NCBI GenBank assembly: GCA_021734345.1
Contig: JAIPJC010000002.1
Coordinates: 1-64,000, forward strand
DNA: 64,000 bases
Origin: Kiritimatiellales bacterium
GTDB lineage: Bacteria > Verrucomicrobiota > Kiritimatiellia > Kiritimatiellales > Pontiellaceae
Direction: 5' to 3'
Shown piece after piece: positions 37,247 to 47,837 of this stretch (its first letter is position 1; each line of letters opens with the position of its first letter). The position numbers were made by a program, and so were the translations under genes. The notes under the pieces were generated by a model. The model saw only the letters and a list, made by a program, of their open reading frames with translations. It ran no database searches and was not told the DNA's origin.

Positions 37247-39018
37247 GAAACCGTCCGGGACGTCCCATGTTCCTCGCCGCTGCGCTCGGTGGAGAAAGCC
37301 ACCTTCTGTAGATTGATGGCATCGACGGGGCAAGCCAGAAGACAGGCGCCGCAACGGATGCATTCATCCTGGTTGATCCAGATCATATTCATTTCGCGCA
37401 TCGAATCGGCAACGTCCCATGAAACGATGCAGCCTTCGGCGTCGTGGCGCAGCTCCTTGAGCATGAGGATGCATTCGGGCCGCGGCTTGGCCTTGAGGCA
37501 CCAGTCGCACTTGATGCACTTGTCCTGATCGATCTCGAACTTGAAGTTGCAGCGGTAGCATCGCTTGGCCTCTTCCTGCGCGGTGGCGGCATCGTAGCCG
37601 GTTTCCACTTCGTTCGGGAGCCCGCGTCCGGTCAGGGGAAGCGTAGGCATGGGCTGGCGTTCGAGCTCATCCATTGCGCGGGTACGGCCGATGGCCGTTG
37701 CATTTTCGACCACCACGACATCCTTCATTTGCGCGCGACCCATCAGGAATCGATCCACCTCGGTCACGACGCCCTTGGCATGGGCAATGGCCTCGATAAG
37801 CGAGGTCGCGCCCTGGGCAAAATCGCCGGCCATGAAAATATTTTCGCTGTCTTCCATGGAGGGGAATCCCGCCGCATTTTCCGTCCACGCCATATCGGGA
37901 AACTGGCCGGTGGCGAGCAGGACGGAGTCGGCCGGGATGTCGAATTCCTCTTTGGTTCCCGTTCGGACAAAACGCATTCCAACCAGTTTTCCGTCCTCGC
38001 CAAGATAGGCGACCGGCGTGGCGTGGCATTCGAGCGGGACTCCCTCGTTGCCCAGCTCCTCCAGTTCGCCGGGCGTGACGCGCATTTCGTCCTTGGAGCG
38101 GCGGTAGAACACCTTGAGTATCCAGTCGTCGGACAGCTCGGCGGTCTGCGCTCCGAGCCGCCGGGCGGTGCGCGCGCAGTCCATGGCTGTAAAGCCGCCG
38201 CCGACCACGATGGCGCGTTTCCCAATGTGGCTCCGTCCGGTTTCGTTGACCTCCAACAGGAAGTCGAGCCCATGACGGATGCCCTTGAGGTCATGGCCGG
38301 GAATATTCAGCAGATTCGGGCGCAGGGTGCCGGCGGCCATGACCACGGCGTCGGATTGTGCGATCAACGTCTCGAGCGCAAGGTCTTTTCCAATCTCGGT
38401 GTTGCAAATCAACTCGACTCCAAGGGCGGCGATTTGCCGTATTTCGCGGGCAATGATTTCGCGCGGCAGGCGGAATGCGGGAATGCCTTGGTTGAGCATG
38501 CCGCCTGGCCGGTTGTGCTTTTCGTAGACGGTAACCGTATGGCCGAGCAACGTGAGGTTGCGTGCCACCGTCAGTCCGGCGACGCCGGAGCCGATGACGG
38601 CCACGCGTTTCCCCGTGCATGGAAACCACGGTTCGAGCAACACGGGGACCTGGTTCTTGAAGTCGGCGGCGGAGCGTTTGGAGAAGCAGATGGCGACGGG
38701 TTGGCCGAGGCCGTCGTAGCCATGGCGGCAGGCGGGTTCGCACGGGCGCGAGCCGACTCGGCCGAGGACGGCGGGGAAGACGTTGTCGCGCAGATTGATT
38801 TGGTAGGCGGTATCCGGATCGCCGTCGGCGATGGCGGCGAGGTAGGCCGGGATATCGGTGCCGGCGGGGCAGGCCTTTTGGCAGGGGACGCTGGTTTCCA
38901 GCCACTGGAAGTCCTTCGCCGCCGAGCAGGTTCCCGGGCGCACCCAGAGTTCTGCCTTTGACGAATGCGGCCGCACGGGGGGTACAAACAGGGACTTGAT
39001 TTGTTTTGTAAAATCCAT
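37243..39018 (-). CDS. FAD/NAD(P)-binding oxidoreductase, GltD-like, with 4Fe-4S ferredoxin motifs
   Basis: VAVIGSGVAGLTVARNLTLLGHTVTVYEK; CIRCGACLLACPVDAI; CIKCDWCLKAKPRPEC. Confidence 0.88.
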   Translation of the reverse strand: MDFTKQIKSLFVPPVRPHSSKAELWVRPGTCSAAKDFQWLETSVPCQKACPAGTDIPAYLAAIADGDPDTAYQINLRDNVFPAVLGRVGSRPCEPACRHGYDGLGQPVAICFSKRSAADFKNQVPVLLEPWFPCTGKRVAVIGSGVAGLTVARNLTLLGHTVTVYEKHNRPGGMLNQGIPAFRLPREIIAREIRQIAALGVELICNTEIGKDLALETLIAQSDAVVMAAGTLRPNLLNIPGHDLKGIRHGLDFLLEVNETGRSHIGKRAIVVGGGFTAMDCARTARRLGAQTAELSDDWILKVFYRRSKDEMRVTPGELEELGNEGVPLECHATPVAYLGEDGKLVGMRFVRTGTKEEFDIPADSVLLATGQFPDMAWTENAAGFPSMEDSENIFMAGDFAQGATSLIEAIAHAKGVVTEVDRFLMGRAQMKDVVVVENATAIGRTRAMDELERQPMPTLPLTGRGLPNEVETGYDAATAQEEAKRCYRCNFKFEIDQDKCIKCDWCLKAKPRPECILMLKELRHDAEGCIVSWDVADSMREMNMIWINQDECIRCGACLLACPVDAINLQKVAFSTERSGEEHGTSRTVS

Positions 39019-39152
39019 CGTCCAAGATGATAGCCAGCGAAGGGATGAATGCGAGTACTTTAGATGAGATCTTAATAGAGGACGGTCGGTCGGCCAAAAT
39101 AATCGGCGTGCGGTGTTGAGATGCTGTGCGGGCGTCTGCTAATAACGAACCC

Positions 39153-39644
39153 ATGAGCACGAACGAACTTAGCGCCAGCCAGGAAGACTATCTGGAGACC
39201 ATCTTCTTCCTCTCGCGGGAGGAGGGAAAGGCCCGCCCGAAGGAGATCGCCAAGCGCATGAAGGTGCGTGCGGCTTCCGTGACGGGGGCGCTCAAGGCAT
39301 TGGCGGAAAAGGATCTGATCAACTACGAGCCGTATGCTTCTGTCACGCTGACCGATGCGGGGCGGGAGGTGGCCGGGCGGATCGCTGTAAAGCATGAAGC
39401 CTTGCTGCACTTCTTCATGCAGGTGTTGGGTCTTGAATGCGCCGAGGCCGAGGAGTTTGCCTGCACGATGGAGCATGCGATTCCCGACCACATCCTCAAG
39501 CGGCTGGTCCGGTTTGCCGAATACACCGAAAAGTGCCCCAGCTTCACGGCCAGCTGGCTGGATGATGCCGAAGCCTATTTCTGCAAGGCGCAAAACCTCG
39601 ATGCGCAACGCTGCGAAACGTGCCGCCTGTCCAATCCCGCCTAG
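39153..39644 (+). CDS. DtxR/MntR-family metal-dependent regulator
   Basis: LSASQEDYLETIFFLSREEGKARPKEIAKRMKVRAASVTGALKALAEKDLINYEPYASVTLTDAGREVA. Confidence 0.92.
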   Translation: MSTNELSASQEDYLETIFFLSREEGKARPKEIAKRMKVRAASVTGALKALAEKDLINYEPYASVTLTDAGREVAGRIAVKHEALLHFFMQVLGLECAEAEEFACTMEHAIPDHILKRLVRFAEYTEKCPSFTASWLDDAEAYFCKAQNLDAQRCETCRLSNPA

Positions 39645-39727
39645 GCGAAAATCCCAGTGAATTCCAATCTTATTGGTGCATTTGCCCGAATGTTAGGCAC
39701 ACCATAAAATTGCCAAATTGGGTTGAC

Positions 39728-39752
39728 CTAGTTTAGATAATGTCTAAATTAG
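39728..39752. promoter_or_regulatory. Candidate DtxR-family operator upstream of feo genes
   Basis: CTAGTTTAGA-taatg-TCTAAATTAG, 10-bp arms with 9/10 match. Confidence 0.5.
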
Positions 39753-39781
39753 CCGGACTTTTTAGCAAGGAATGGGCCGTC

Positions 39782-39973
39782 ATGGCGGATTGTCACGAAG
39801 AGGTGAAAAAGCGGATCAACGCATTGTACAACATGCTTGTCGAGCATGAGGGGTTCGGCGAAATGCAGATCGACTTCAAGATCCTTAAAAAAGGGCAAAA
39901 GGAAGTCATCATCCGCTGTGGCAAGCAATACCGGTATGTCGTCGACAGCGCGCAGCGCTGTTTGAGGGACTGA
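39782..39973 (+). CDS. Small hypothetical protein
   Basis: MADCHEEVKKRINALYNML...; ORF extends to 39740 but that start lies inside the dyad. Confidence 0.5.
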   Translation: MADCHEEVKKRINALYNMLVEHEGFGEMQIDFKILKKGQKEVIIRCGKQYRYVVDSAQRCLRD

Positions 39974-40009
39974 GGCAAACAGGATTTTCGAAGGTGTTGA
40001 AAGGCAAGG

Positions 40010-40237
40010 ATGAAGCTTAAGGAATTAAAGGTCGGGGAGATCGGCACGGTGGTGGGGTTCAGCACGACGGATCCTGCCTATCGACAGAAATTGCTCCGGA
40101 TGGGGTTGACCCGCAACGCGGATTTCACGGTGGTGCGCAAGGCGCCCTTCGGTGGTCCCATCGAGATCGAAGTGAAGAGCTTCCGGCTGGTGCTGCGCAG
40201 CAACGAGGCCGACGCCTTGGAGGTCGAAAAGAAATGA
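40010..40237 (+). CDS. feoA: Ferrous iron transport protein A
   Basis: MKLKELKVGEIGTVVGFSTTDPAYRQKLLRMGLTRNADFTVVRKAPFGGPIEIEV. Confidence 0.93.
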   Translation: MKLKELKVGEIGTVVGFSTTDPAYRQKLLRMGLTRNADFTVVRKAPFGGPIEIEVKSFRLVLRSNEADALEVEKK

Positions 40238-42528
40238 AGGAACTGAAGATTGCCTTGGCCGGCAACCCCAACTGCGGCAAGACCACGGTCTTCAATGCAC
40301 TGACCGGTGCGCGCCAGCAGGTCGGCAATTGGCCGGGGGTGACGGTCGAGCGCGTCATGGGCGAATACGCCCATGGCGGCAGCAACGTCGACGTGACCGA
40401 TTTGCCGGGCATCTATTCCTTTTCCGCGCTCTCGCCCGACGAGGAGGTGGCGCGCAAGCATATCCTGTTCGACACGCCGGACGTGGTGGTCAACGTGATC
40501 GACGCCTCCAACCTCGAACGCAATCTCTACCTGACCACCCAGCTGCTCGAAATGCACGTGCCGGTCGTCGTTGCGCTTAACATGATGGACATCGCCAAGC
40601 AGCGTGGCATCCGCATCGGGATCGAGCATCTGGCCAAGCACCTCGGCTGCCCGGTCATCCCCATCGTCGCTTCCCGCAAGAAGGGGATCGACGAACTGCG
40701 CGAGGCGATCGAGCAAATCAGCAGCACGCACCACCGGCCAGGGACGCGGGTCGAATACGAAAAAGACATCGAAAAGGTGCTTCAATCCTTGGAAATCAGC
40801 CTCGGCGATGTGGCACTCAGCAAGAAGGTTTCCGCCCGCTGGCTGGCGGTCAAGCTGCTCGAAAAAGACGAGCTGGCCATGGAGCTCATCGGTGCCGACA
40901 AGGCGCTGCTTCCCGATCTGGCAGACCAGCTCAGGAAGGTTGAACGCATCGTCGGCGAAGATACCGACATGATCATTGCCGACGGCCGCTACGGCTTCAT
41001 CCACGGCCTCGCGCTCGACGTTACCGCCGGTAGCGACAAGATGCGCAAAACCTTTTCCGATGCCGTCGACAAGGTGGTGCTCAATCGTTTTCTCGGCTTT
41101 CCGGTCTTCTTCGGGGTCATGTATCTCGTCTTCGCCCTCACCATCAACGTGGGCGGGCCGTTCATCGATTTCTTCGACGGGCTTTGCGGAACCATCTTCG
41201 TGGATGGCTTCGGTTCGCTGCTCGCCTCCCTGCACTTCCCCGACTGGGCGGTGGCGATTCTGGCGGAAGGAATCGGTGGCGGCATCCAGACGGTATCGAC
41301 CTTCATTCCACCGATCTTCTTCATTTTCCTCAGCCTGTCGTTCCTGGAGGATTCCGGCTACATGTCGCGCGCGGCCTTCGTGATGGATCACTTCCTGCGC
41401 ACCATCGGATTGCCCGGCAAGGCGTTCATCCCGATGCTCGTCGGCTTCGGTTGCAATGTCCCCGGCATCATGGCCACGCGCACCTTGGAGAGTAAACGCG
41501 ACCGCATCCTGGCCATCCTGATGAATCCGTTCATGTCGTGCGGCGCGCGCCTGCCGGTCTACACCCTCTTTGCCGCGGCCTTCTTTCCGCAGAGTGGCGG
41601 CATCGTGATCTTTGCCATCTACCTCATCGGCATCGCGCTGGCCGTCATGACCGGCCTGCTGTTCAAGAACACCCTGCTGCGCGGCGAGGTCACCAGCTTC
41701 GTGATGGAGCTGCCGCCGTATCACCTGCCGACCTTCAGCGGCGTGATGTACCACACCTGGCACCGCCTCAGCTCCTTCCTCATCAAGGCGGGCAAAGTGA
41801 TCCTGCTGATCGTCGCCGTGCTCGGCTTCCTCAACTCGATGGGAACCGATGGCTCGTTCGGCCACAACAACTCGAAAGACTCCGCGCTCAGCGCCATGAG
41901 CCGCGCCGTGACTCCGGTCTTCCGGCCCATGGGCATCCGCGACGAAAACTGGCCCGCGACCGTCGGGCTCTTCACCGGCATCTTCGCCAAGGAAGCCGTC
42001 GTTGGAACGCTCGCTTCGATCTACGCCCAGATGGAAACCAAGGAGATGGTCGTCAGTGAAGTGCCCATCAAAAAATTCGATTTCTGGCAGGGCATATCCG
42101 ATTCCTTCGCGGTCATCCCGGCCGGGTTCAAAGGTTTCTTCGACCAGCTCGCCGACCCGCTCGGCTTGCGCAGTGCGCTGGTGGCCGTGAAAGATACCGA
42201 CCGGTCGTCCTACGCCACCATGGTGGGACGTTTCGGCGAGCACGGCTCCAAGGCCGCCTTTGCCTATCTGCTCTTTATCCTGATCTACTCCCCGTGCGTC
42301 GCTGCCCTCGCCGCGATCTACCGCGAGATCGGCCTGCGCTGGATGCTCTTTGCCGTGAGCTATCTGACGACCCTGGCGTGGGTCATCTCCACCGCCTACT
42401 ACCAGATCGCCACCTTCACCGTCCATCCGTCCTCCTCCACCGGATGGCTCGGGCTCTGCGCAGCCATCCTGATTACCTTCTACATCGGCCTGCGGATGGC
42501 CGGAAACAAAGCCGTAAGGGCAGGATAA
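40234..42528 (+). CDS. feoB: Ferrous iron transport protein B (GTPase permease)
   Basis: ALAGNPNCGKTTVFNALTGARQQVGNWPGVTVER, DLPGIYSFSALSPDE; ATGA overlap with feoA. Confidence 0.97.
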   Translation: MKELKIALAGNPNCGKTTVFNALTGARQQVGNWPGVTVERVMGEYAHGGSNVDVTDLPGIYSFSALSPDEEVARKHILFDTPDVVVNVIDASNLERNLYLTTQLLEMHVPVVVALNMMDIAKQRGIRIGIEHLAKHLGCPVIPIVASRKKGIDELREAIEQISSTHHRPGTRVEYEKDIEKVLQSLEISLGDVALSKKVSARWLAVKLLEKDELAMELIGADKALLPDLADQLRKVERIVGEDTDMIIADGRYGFIHGLALDVTAGSDKMRKTFSDAVDKVVLNRFLGFPVFFGVMYLVFALTINVGGPFIDFFDGLCGTIFVDGFGSLLASLHFPDWAVAILAEGIGGGIQTVSTFIPPIFFIFLSLSFLEDSGYMSRAAFVMDHFLRTIGLPGKAFIPMLVGFGCNVPGIMATRTLESKRDRILAILMNPFMSCGARLPVYTLFAAAFFPQSGGIVIFAIYLIGIALAVMTGLLFKNTLLRGEVTSFVMELPPYHLPTFSGVMYHTWHRLSSFLIKAGKVILLIVAVLGFLNSMGTDGSFGHNNSKDSALSAMSRAVTPVFRPMGIRDENWPATVGLFTGIFAKEAVVGTLASIYAQMETKEMVVSEVPIKKFDFWQGISDSFAVIPAGFKGFFDQLADPLGLRSALVAVKDTDRSSYATMVGRFGEHGSKAAFAYLLFILIYSPCVAALAAIYREIGLRWMLFAVSYLTTLAWVISTAYYQIATFTVHPSSSTGWLGLCAAILITFYIGLRMAGNKAVRAG

Positions 42529-42536
42529 AAATGAAA

Positions 42537-42670
42537 CCACCGAATACACAGAGCCGCAACCAAAGATTTTACCAACGAATGAATAAAAACTACGAATGGA
42601 CTTCCTTCCCTTGGTTTTTTTAATTCGTAGTTTTTATTCATTCGCTGGTCATATTCCCGTGTATTCGGTG
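42537..42670. repeat. Nested long inverted repeat between feoB and feoC
   Basis: Inner 22-bp perfect arms CGAATGAATAAAAACTACGAAT (42576-42597) / ATTCGTAGTTTTTATTCATTCG (42623-42644); outer 12-bp arms CACCGAATACAC / GTGTATTCGGTG. Confidence 0.9.
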
Positions 42671-42689
42671 TATTCTTCGGTTAATTGAA

Positions 42690-42905
42690 ATGCTTACTTC
42701 AATCGTTAAACTACTACAGGACCGCGGCGCGCTTTCCGTTCAGGAAATCAGCCTCGCGCTCGGCATCGAATCGAGCGCCCTGCATCCCATGCTCGAGATG
42801 CTCGTGCAGAAAGGGAAACTCCTGAAAGTCGATCTTCCCTGCAATACCGGTTGCGCCGGCGGTTGCTCCAAATCCGACACCATGACGTTCTACAAACCCT
42901 CCTAG
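42690..42905 (+). CDS. feoC: FeoC-like winged-helix protein
   Basis: VKLLQDRGALSVQEISLALGIESSALHPMLEMLVQKGKL ... CNTGCAGGC; downstream of feoB. Confidence 0.78.
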   Translation: MLTSIVKLLQDRGALSVQEISLALGIESSALHPMLEMLVQKGKLLKVDLPCNTGCAGGCSKSDTMTFYKPS

Positions 42906-42926
42906 CGAAGCTTTTTTTCCAAAGTC

Positions 42927-45797
42927 CTAGAATTGCTCCGCCGTGAGAATGAAGAAAAGCTTTTGTTCCGGATCCAGTCCCGGCGGCAGGCCGAGGGTGC
43001 GCACGGCATAGTGGGCGTCGGTGTTGTCCGTGGTTTCCGTGACGATGGTGGGGGCAAGCTCGGTCCATTCCGCGCGGGGGGTGGAAAGGTCGCTGCTGTA
43101 GAAAATGCGGTAGTGGAGCCCGGCGGCGGCGAACGCTTGAAGCTGGCGCTGAAGCAGCCGGATCTGTCCCGGGCCGTCGGCTTGGATCAGCAGGGATTTC
43201 GATGGATGGTCGGCGGTTGCGGGGTCGGTGCCCCATGCCCATTCCGCCCAGTTGACCGTTCCGTCGCCGTCGGGGTCGGCATCGCGGTCGGTGTCCGAAC
43301 CGGAGAGTCCTTTATCGAGCGCATAGGCGGCGGCCTGCGCGTTGCCGAGCGGCAGCGTCCGGACGATGAGGTTGTCCATTTCCGCATAGCCGCTGGTATG
43401 GGCGCTTAGGCCCAGGTAGTTGGCATCGGTGGAATCCCAGGCGAAGGAATTGGTGATGACAGCGGTACCATTGAAGTAAACCGTAACGTTCACCGGCTCG
43501 CCCGCACCGAATCCGCTGGAGAGTGCGAAGGCGGCCAGCAGGGTTCCGTTGGTTGCGCCGACAATTACGTCACCCGCCAGAACGCCGTTTTTCGACAGCT
43601 TCACATGGCCGGCCAGATCAAGCTCCACAAAGCAGTCGGCCGTATCGCTGCGGAAATTCCCGGGCTGGCCGATGTCCGCGCCGCCGGCCGCCTCGGCCTG
43701 GGTCAGTCCGACGCCGAAGCCGACGTACCGGCCTGAAAGTCCGCTGGTGTTGGAATTGATTTCGTTGATGGCCAGTTCGACGCTGAATCCGCCAGCATCG
43801 ATAATATCCTGCCCGTTGAAATCCATCATCAATCCGGTTTCGGACATGCCACTGCTTGAGATGGCCAGCCGCAGCCGGTTGGTTACGACCTTCGTCCGGG
43901 AGGCACCGTATCCTTCGAAATAGGTGGCGTTGATCGGTTCAAGATCCCTGCCGGCATACGTGCCGGAGATGCCGTCGCGCGCAGCATCGATATCGTCGGC
44001 GTCAGGCCGGTCAAAGGTATCGTAGAACAACTCGGTGCCCAGCGGCATGGCGAATGTGGATGGGCTGGCCGCTGTCGTGCCGAGCAATCGGTTGGCGTTG
44101 AGTCCGGTCTGGCTGTTCACCCAGGCGTTGAACGCGTCAACCATCTCCGCCAGTAGATCCGTATGGTAGAACGCGAGGTTGTTCATTTCGGAAGGATCAA
44201 CCTCCATGTTGTACAGCTCCAGTGTATGGGCCGGCAAATCGGTGCCGCCCATCGAGAACCGCTTGGTCACCAGCTTCCACTTTCCGCGGAACATGGCGCG
44301 GTTGCGTTCGTGCTCGATGAACAGATCGTGTTCGGCCGGGGCCCCGCCTTGCAGTACAGGCTTCAGGCTTGTACCTTGCAGTGGCGCAACGGCGTACCCG
44401 GCAGGATTTGCCGCCGGGTAATTGATTCCGGTGATGTCGAGAATGGTGGCCATGATGTCCATGGCGTGGCCGCGCGCATCGGTCCAGCTCCCTTTGACGC
44501 TATCGGACATTCCGGCGGGCCAGTGCATAATCATCGGGGTGCGGCAGCCGCCTTCGTGAGTGTGGTGCTTGAAGAAGCGCAACGGCGTGTTGCTGACGTT
44601 GGCCCAGGCGCCCCCCAGTTGCAATTTGGGTTCGCCGGTCAACCCCATTTCCGCGAGCCGGGTGCCGGTCAGCGGAAAATCATTGGTGTAAACCGATCCG
44701 TTGACCGTGCCGCCTTCGACGCCGCCTTCATAGTTTCCGCCGTTGTCGGAGAGGAAAAAAATCAGCGTGTTGTCCAGTTCGTCGGCGGCTTCGAGACGTG
44801 CAACGATGCGGCCCAGATCCCAGTCCATCCGGTGCACCATCGCCGCATAGACCGCCATGCGCCGGGCTAGGTCGTTCTGCTCGGCAACGGGCAGCGAGTT
44901 CCATGCCGGGATGGCCGGGCCGGTGTTCGGCTGGTAGCTCATCGGGGAGAGCCGGTGTTCCGGGCCGATGACGCCCTGGGCGAGCTGCCGCCCATACCGG
45001 AGCTGCCGCGTCATATCCCAGCCGACTTCGTAGCGGAAGAAGTCCACGTCATTGGTTGTTGCCGGATCCTGCCCGATGTCGGTGTAGAGGTCGGTGATGT
45101 CCTTCGGAGCTTCCAGATACCAATGGGGGGCGTTGAAGGCCTGATAGATGAAAAACGGTGCTCCGTCTCCCTTGCCGAAATGGTAGTCGAGATATTTGAG
45201 GGTGTAGTCCGTGTATGCATCGGTCGTATAGAACGTGCCCGGAGCATAGTCGATCGGGCTGAGTTCTCCGTTGCCGGAGACGAATCCGTAGGTTGCGCCG
45301 TCAGCCCAGTAATCTGTTTGGTTTCCATCCGCGTCAACTCCCGGACCGAAAGCCTGCCCGAACCCCCGGCTGATCGGGTCGCGCCCGTCGGCTTTAACGC
45401 CCAAATGCCATTTTCCGGCGAAATAAGAGCGATAGCCGTTGGCATCAAGAATTTCGGGAATGGTCGCGTTGTTATCAATCCTCAGCGGCGGCAGGCTGGC
45501 GCTTGGATCAATGCCGCAGGTCTGCATGTGCAGCCCGGTCATCAATGCCGCGCGGGTCGGGGAGCAGCGGGCCTCGTTGTAGAAATGGCGGAAACGCAGG
45601 CCATTCGCGGCCAGCGTGTCGAGCGTGGGCGTGTGGATTTCGCTGCCATAGGGGGCGATGTCGGACCAGCCTAGGTCGTCCACGAGCACCACTAGAATGT
45701 TCGGACGGTTGGATGCAGCTGACGGATCCGCGCTGATGCCTAGCGCCAGGCCGAGCAGGAGCAGTGAACGAACATTGGCTGAGGAGAAAGCAGACAT
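42927..45797 (-). CDS. Large sulfatase (Cys type) with C-terminal lectin-like and Asp-rich modules
   Basis: NILVVLVDDLGWSDIAPYGSEIHTPTLD, CSPTRAALMTG, FAGKWHLG, FLSDNGG; C-terminal DADPDGDGTVNWAEWAWGTDP. Confidence 0.92.
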   Translation of the reverse strand: MSAFSSANVRSLLLLGLALGISADPSAASNRPNILVVLVDDLGWSDIAPYGSEIHTPTLDTLAANGLRFRHFYNEARCSPTRAALMTGLHMQTCGIDPSASLPPLRIDNNATIPEILDANGYRSYFAGKWHLGVKADGRDPISRGFGQAFGPGVDADGNQTDYWADGATYGFVSGNGELSPIDYAPGTFYTTDAYTDYTLKYLDYHFGKGDGAPFFIYQAFNAPHWYLEAPKDITDLYTDIGQDPATTNDVDFFRYEVGWDMTRQLRYGRQLAQGVIGPEHRLSPMSYQPNTGPAIPAWNSLPVAEQNDLARRMAVYAAMVHRMDWDLGRIVARLEAADELDNTLIFFLSDNGGNYEGGVEGGTVNGSVYTNDFPLTGTRLAEMGLTGEPKLQLGGAWANVSNTPLRFFKHHTHEGGCRTPMIMHWPAGMSDSVKGSWTDARGHAMDIMATILDITGINYPAANPAGYAVAPLQGTSLKPVLQGGAPAEHDLFIEHERNRAMFRGKWKLVTKRFSMGGTDLPAHTLELYNMEVDPSEMNNLAFYHTDLLAEMVDAFNAWVNSQTGLNANRLLGTTAASPSTFAMPLGTELFYDTFDRPDADDIDAARDGISGTYAGRDLEPINATYFEGYGASRTKVVTNRLRLAISSSGMSETGLMMDFNGQDIIDAGGFSVELAINEINSNTSGLSGRYVGFGVGLTQAEAAGGADIGQPGNFRSDTADCFVELDLAGHVKLSKNGVLAGDVIVGATNGTLLAAFALSSGFGAGEPVNVTVYFNGTAVITNSFAWDSTDANYLGLSAHTSGYAEMDNLIVRTLPLGNAQAAAYALDKGLSGSDTDRDADPDGDGTVNWAEWAWGTDPATADHPSKSLLIQADGPGQIRLLQRQLQAFAAAGLHYRIFYSSDLSTPRAEWTELAPTIVTETTDNTDAHYAVRTLGLPPGLDPEQKLFFILTAEQF

Positions 45798-46192
45798 TCC
45801 GGTTTAAAGTCCCTTTTTAAACAGAACCCAGATTACAGGGCGGCCATCTCGATTGCAATGGAGCGTTGTGGTTCGAAATCTGACGGATGCCCCGACTTAT
45901 CCGTTCTACGGGAGGCATCGACCAGTCGGGTTTGGCATTCCATGGACATGGGAGGTTGACGGAGTAGAATAAACGCCTAATTATGAAATTCAGGTGAATC
46001 GGCGAAGCCAATAGCGAGCGATGAGGAAATCGGATAGTATGAAAAAAGAACAACCAGTGCATTGTTCCATGGTCGCGTTGGGGTTGAAAGAGCTGGATGC
46101 ACGAATCGATGGGTTCCTCAAAGCTGCACAAGCTGTCGTGTTCGGTCCAAACCCGGCCTACACCGAAAAACTAGGCGAGCTGCCGTACCGTT

Positions 46193-47782
46193 ATGAAAAA
46201 GAATAATACCGCTTCCCTTTTCGTACTCCTGATGGGAATTGCGCTGCTCATGCAAGATGCATCCGGGCAGACGAAGACGGTGCGTCCCAATATTCTGTTC
46301 GCCATTGCGGATGACTGGGGCTTTGGCCATGCGGGAGCCTACGGTTGTCCATGGGTGAAGACTCCGGCATTTGACCGTGTCGCCCAAGACGGAATATTGT
46401 TTTTAAACGCCTATACGCCCAATGCCAAGTGCGCGCCGTCGCGGGCCTGCATTCTCACGGGACGCAACTCTTGGCAACTCAAGGCGGCTGGCAACCATAT
46501 GGCGTTTTTCCCGCCGGAGTTTACAACCTATTCCGAGGCGCTCGGCAGCAACGGCTACTTTGTCGGCATGACGGCCAAAGGCTGGGCGCCGGGTGTGGCC
46601 GTAACCACGGCCGGGAAACCGCGTCAACCGGCCGGGAAATCTTTTAACGCCCGCACTGCATCGCCGCCCACGGACGACATAAACCGCAACGATTACGCCG
46701 CCAACTTTGCCGACTTCCTGGATGCCGCCCCGACGAACAAGCCGTGGTGCTTCTGGTACGGCAGCACCGAGCCGCATCGCGGTTATGAATACGGCAGCGG
46801 GGTCGCCAAGGGCGGCAAGAATCCCTCGGACATCGACCGCGTACCGGCTTGCTGGCCGGACAATGAAACGGTTCGCAACGACCTGCTCGACTATGCTTTC
46901 GAGACGGAGCATTTCGATCTCCATCTGGGGCGGATGCTGGCCGAGTTGGAGAAGCGCGGACAGCTCGGCAACACGTTGGTGGTTGTAACGTCCGACAACG
47001 GCATGCCGTTCCCCCGCATCAAGGGCAACGGATATGAAATGTCCAATCACCTTCCGCTGGCGATCATGTGGCAACGCGGCATGACCGCTCCGGGCCGCGT
47101 TGTCAGCGACTATGTCAGCTTCATTGATTTCGCGCCGACGTTCATCGAAGTCGCGGGCGTGCAGTGGTCGGATACTGGCATGGCTCCGGCGACGGGGTGT
47201 AGCCTGACCGATATTTTGTATTCAAAAAAATCCGGTTGTGTAAATCCAGCGCGCGACCATGTCCTGATCGGCAAAGAGCGCCATGATGTGGGCCGTCCGC
47301 ATGATCAGGGCTATCCGATCCGCGGCATCGTCAAAGACAGCTGGCTTTACCTGCGCAACTTCGAGCCGTCGCGCTGGCCCGCAGGCAATCCGGAGACCGG
47401 CTACCTCAACACTGACGGCGGTGCGACCAAGACATTCATTTTAGACGCACACCGCAAAGACGCGAACGATCCCTACTGGGCGCTGTGCTTCGGCAAGCGT
47501 CCGGAGGAGGAGCTCTACAACATTCGGAAAGATCCCGACTGCTTGGACAATCTCGTCGCGAATCCTGAAGTCCGGATACGCAAAGAACAGCTTCAGCAAC
47601 AGCTTTTCAATGAACTCAAGCAGCAGGAAGATCCCCGCATGTCCGGAAATGGAAGCTTCTTCGAAGCCGAGCCGTATTCCGACGCTTTGCGCCGCGGTTT
47701 CTACGAACGCTTCATGAGCGGCGAGAAAATCAAGACACCTTGGGTCAATGATTCCGACTTCGAAATCCCGCCCCTGAAATAG
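46193..47782 (+). CDS. Sulfatase (Cys type)
   Basis: [57 protein letters not shown]. Confidence 0.92.
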   Translation: MKKNNTASLFVLLMGIALLMQDASGQTKTVRPNILFAIADDWGFGHAGAYGCPWVKTPAFDRVAQDGILFLNAYTPNAKCAPSRACILTGRNSWQLKAAGNHMAFFPPEFTTYSEALGSNGYFVGMTAKGWAPGVAVTTAGKPRQPAGKSFNARTASPPTDDINRNDYAANFADFLDAAPTNKPWCFWYGSTEPHRGYEYGSGVAKGGKNPSDIDRVPACWPDNETVRNDLLDYAFETEHFDLHLGRMLAELEKRGQLGNTLVVVTSDNGMPFPRIKGNGYEMSNHLPLAIMWQRGMTAPGRVVSDYVSFIDFAPTFIEVAGVQWSDTGMAPATGCSLTDILYSKKSGCVNPARDHVLIGKERHDVGRPHDQGYPIRGIVKDSWLYLRNFEPSRWPAGNPETGYLNTDGGATKTFILDAHRKDANDPYWALCFGKRPEEELYNIRKDPDCLDNLVANPEVRIRKEQLQQQLFNELKQQEDPRMSGNGSFFEAEPYSDALRRGFYERFMSGEKIKTPWVNDSDFEIPPLK

Positions 47783-47837
47783 GCCCTTCGACTCAAGATT
47801 CCTGCGACACTCCGCGCGCACCGAACGCGGCTGATCA

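Noticed and set aside
37444-38961. 505-aa plus-strand ORF opposite the GltD-like oxidoreductase
   Set aside because: Antisense to a convincing CDS, low-complexity composition, no recognisable domain
40078-42549. 823-aa minus-strand ORF opposite feoB
   Set aside because: Shadow frame of a clear FeoB; His/Asp/Glu/Gly/Arg-biased composition typical of GC-rich antisense frames
46021-46206. 61-aa ORF overlapping the start of the 46193 sulfatase
   Set aside because: Too short and without recognised homology; could be a gene remnant or a coupled leader peptide, not supportable here
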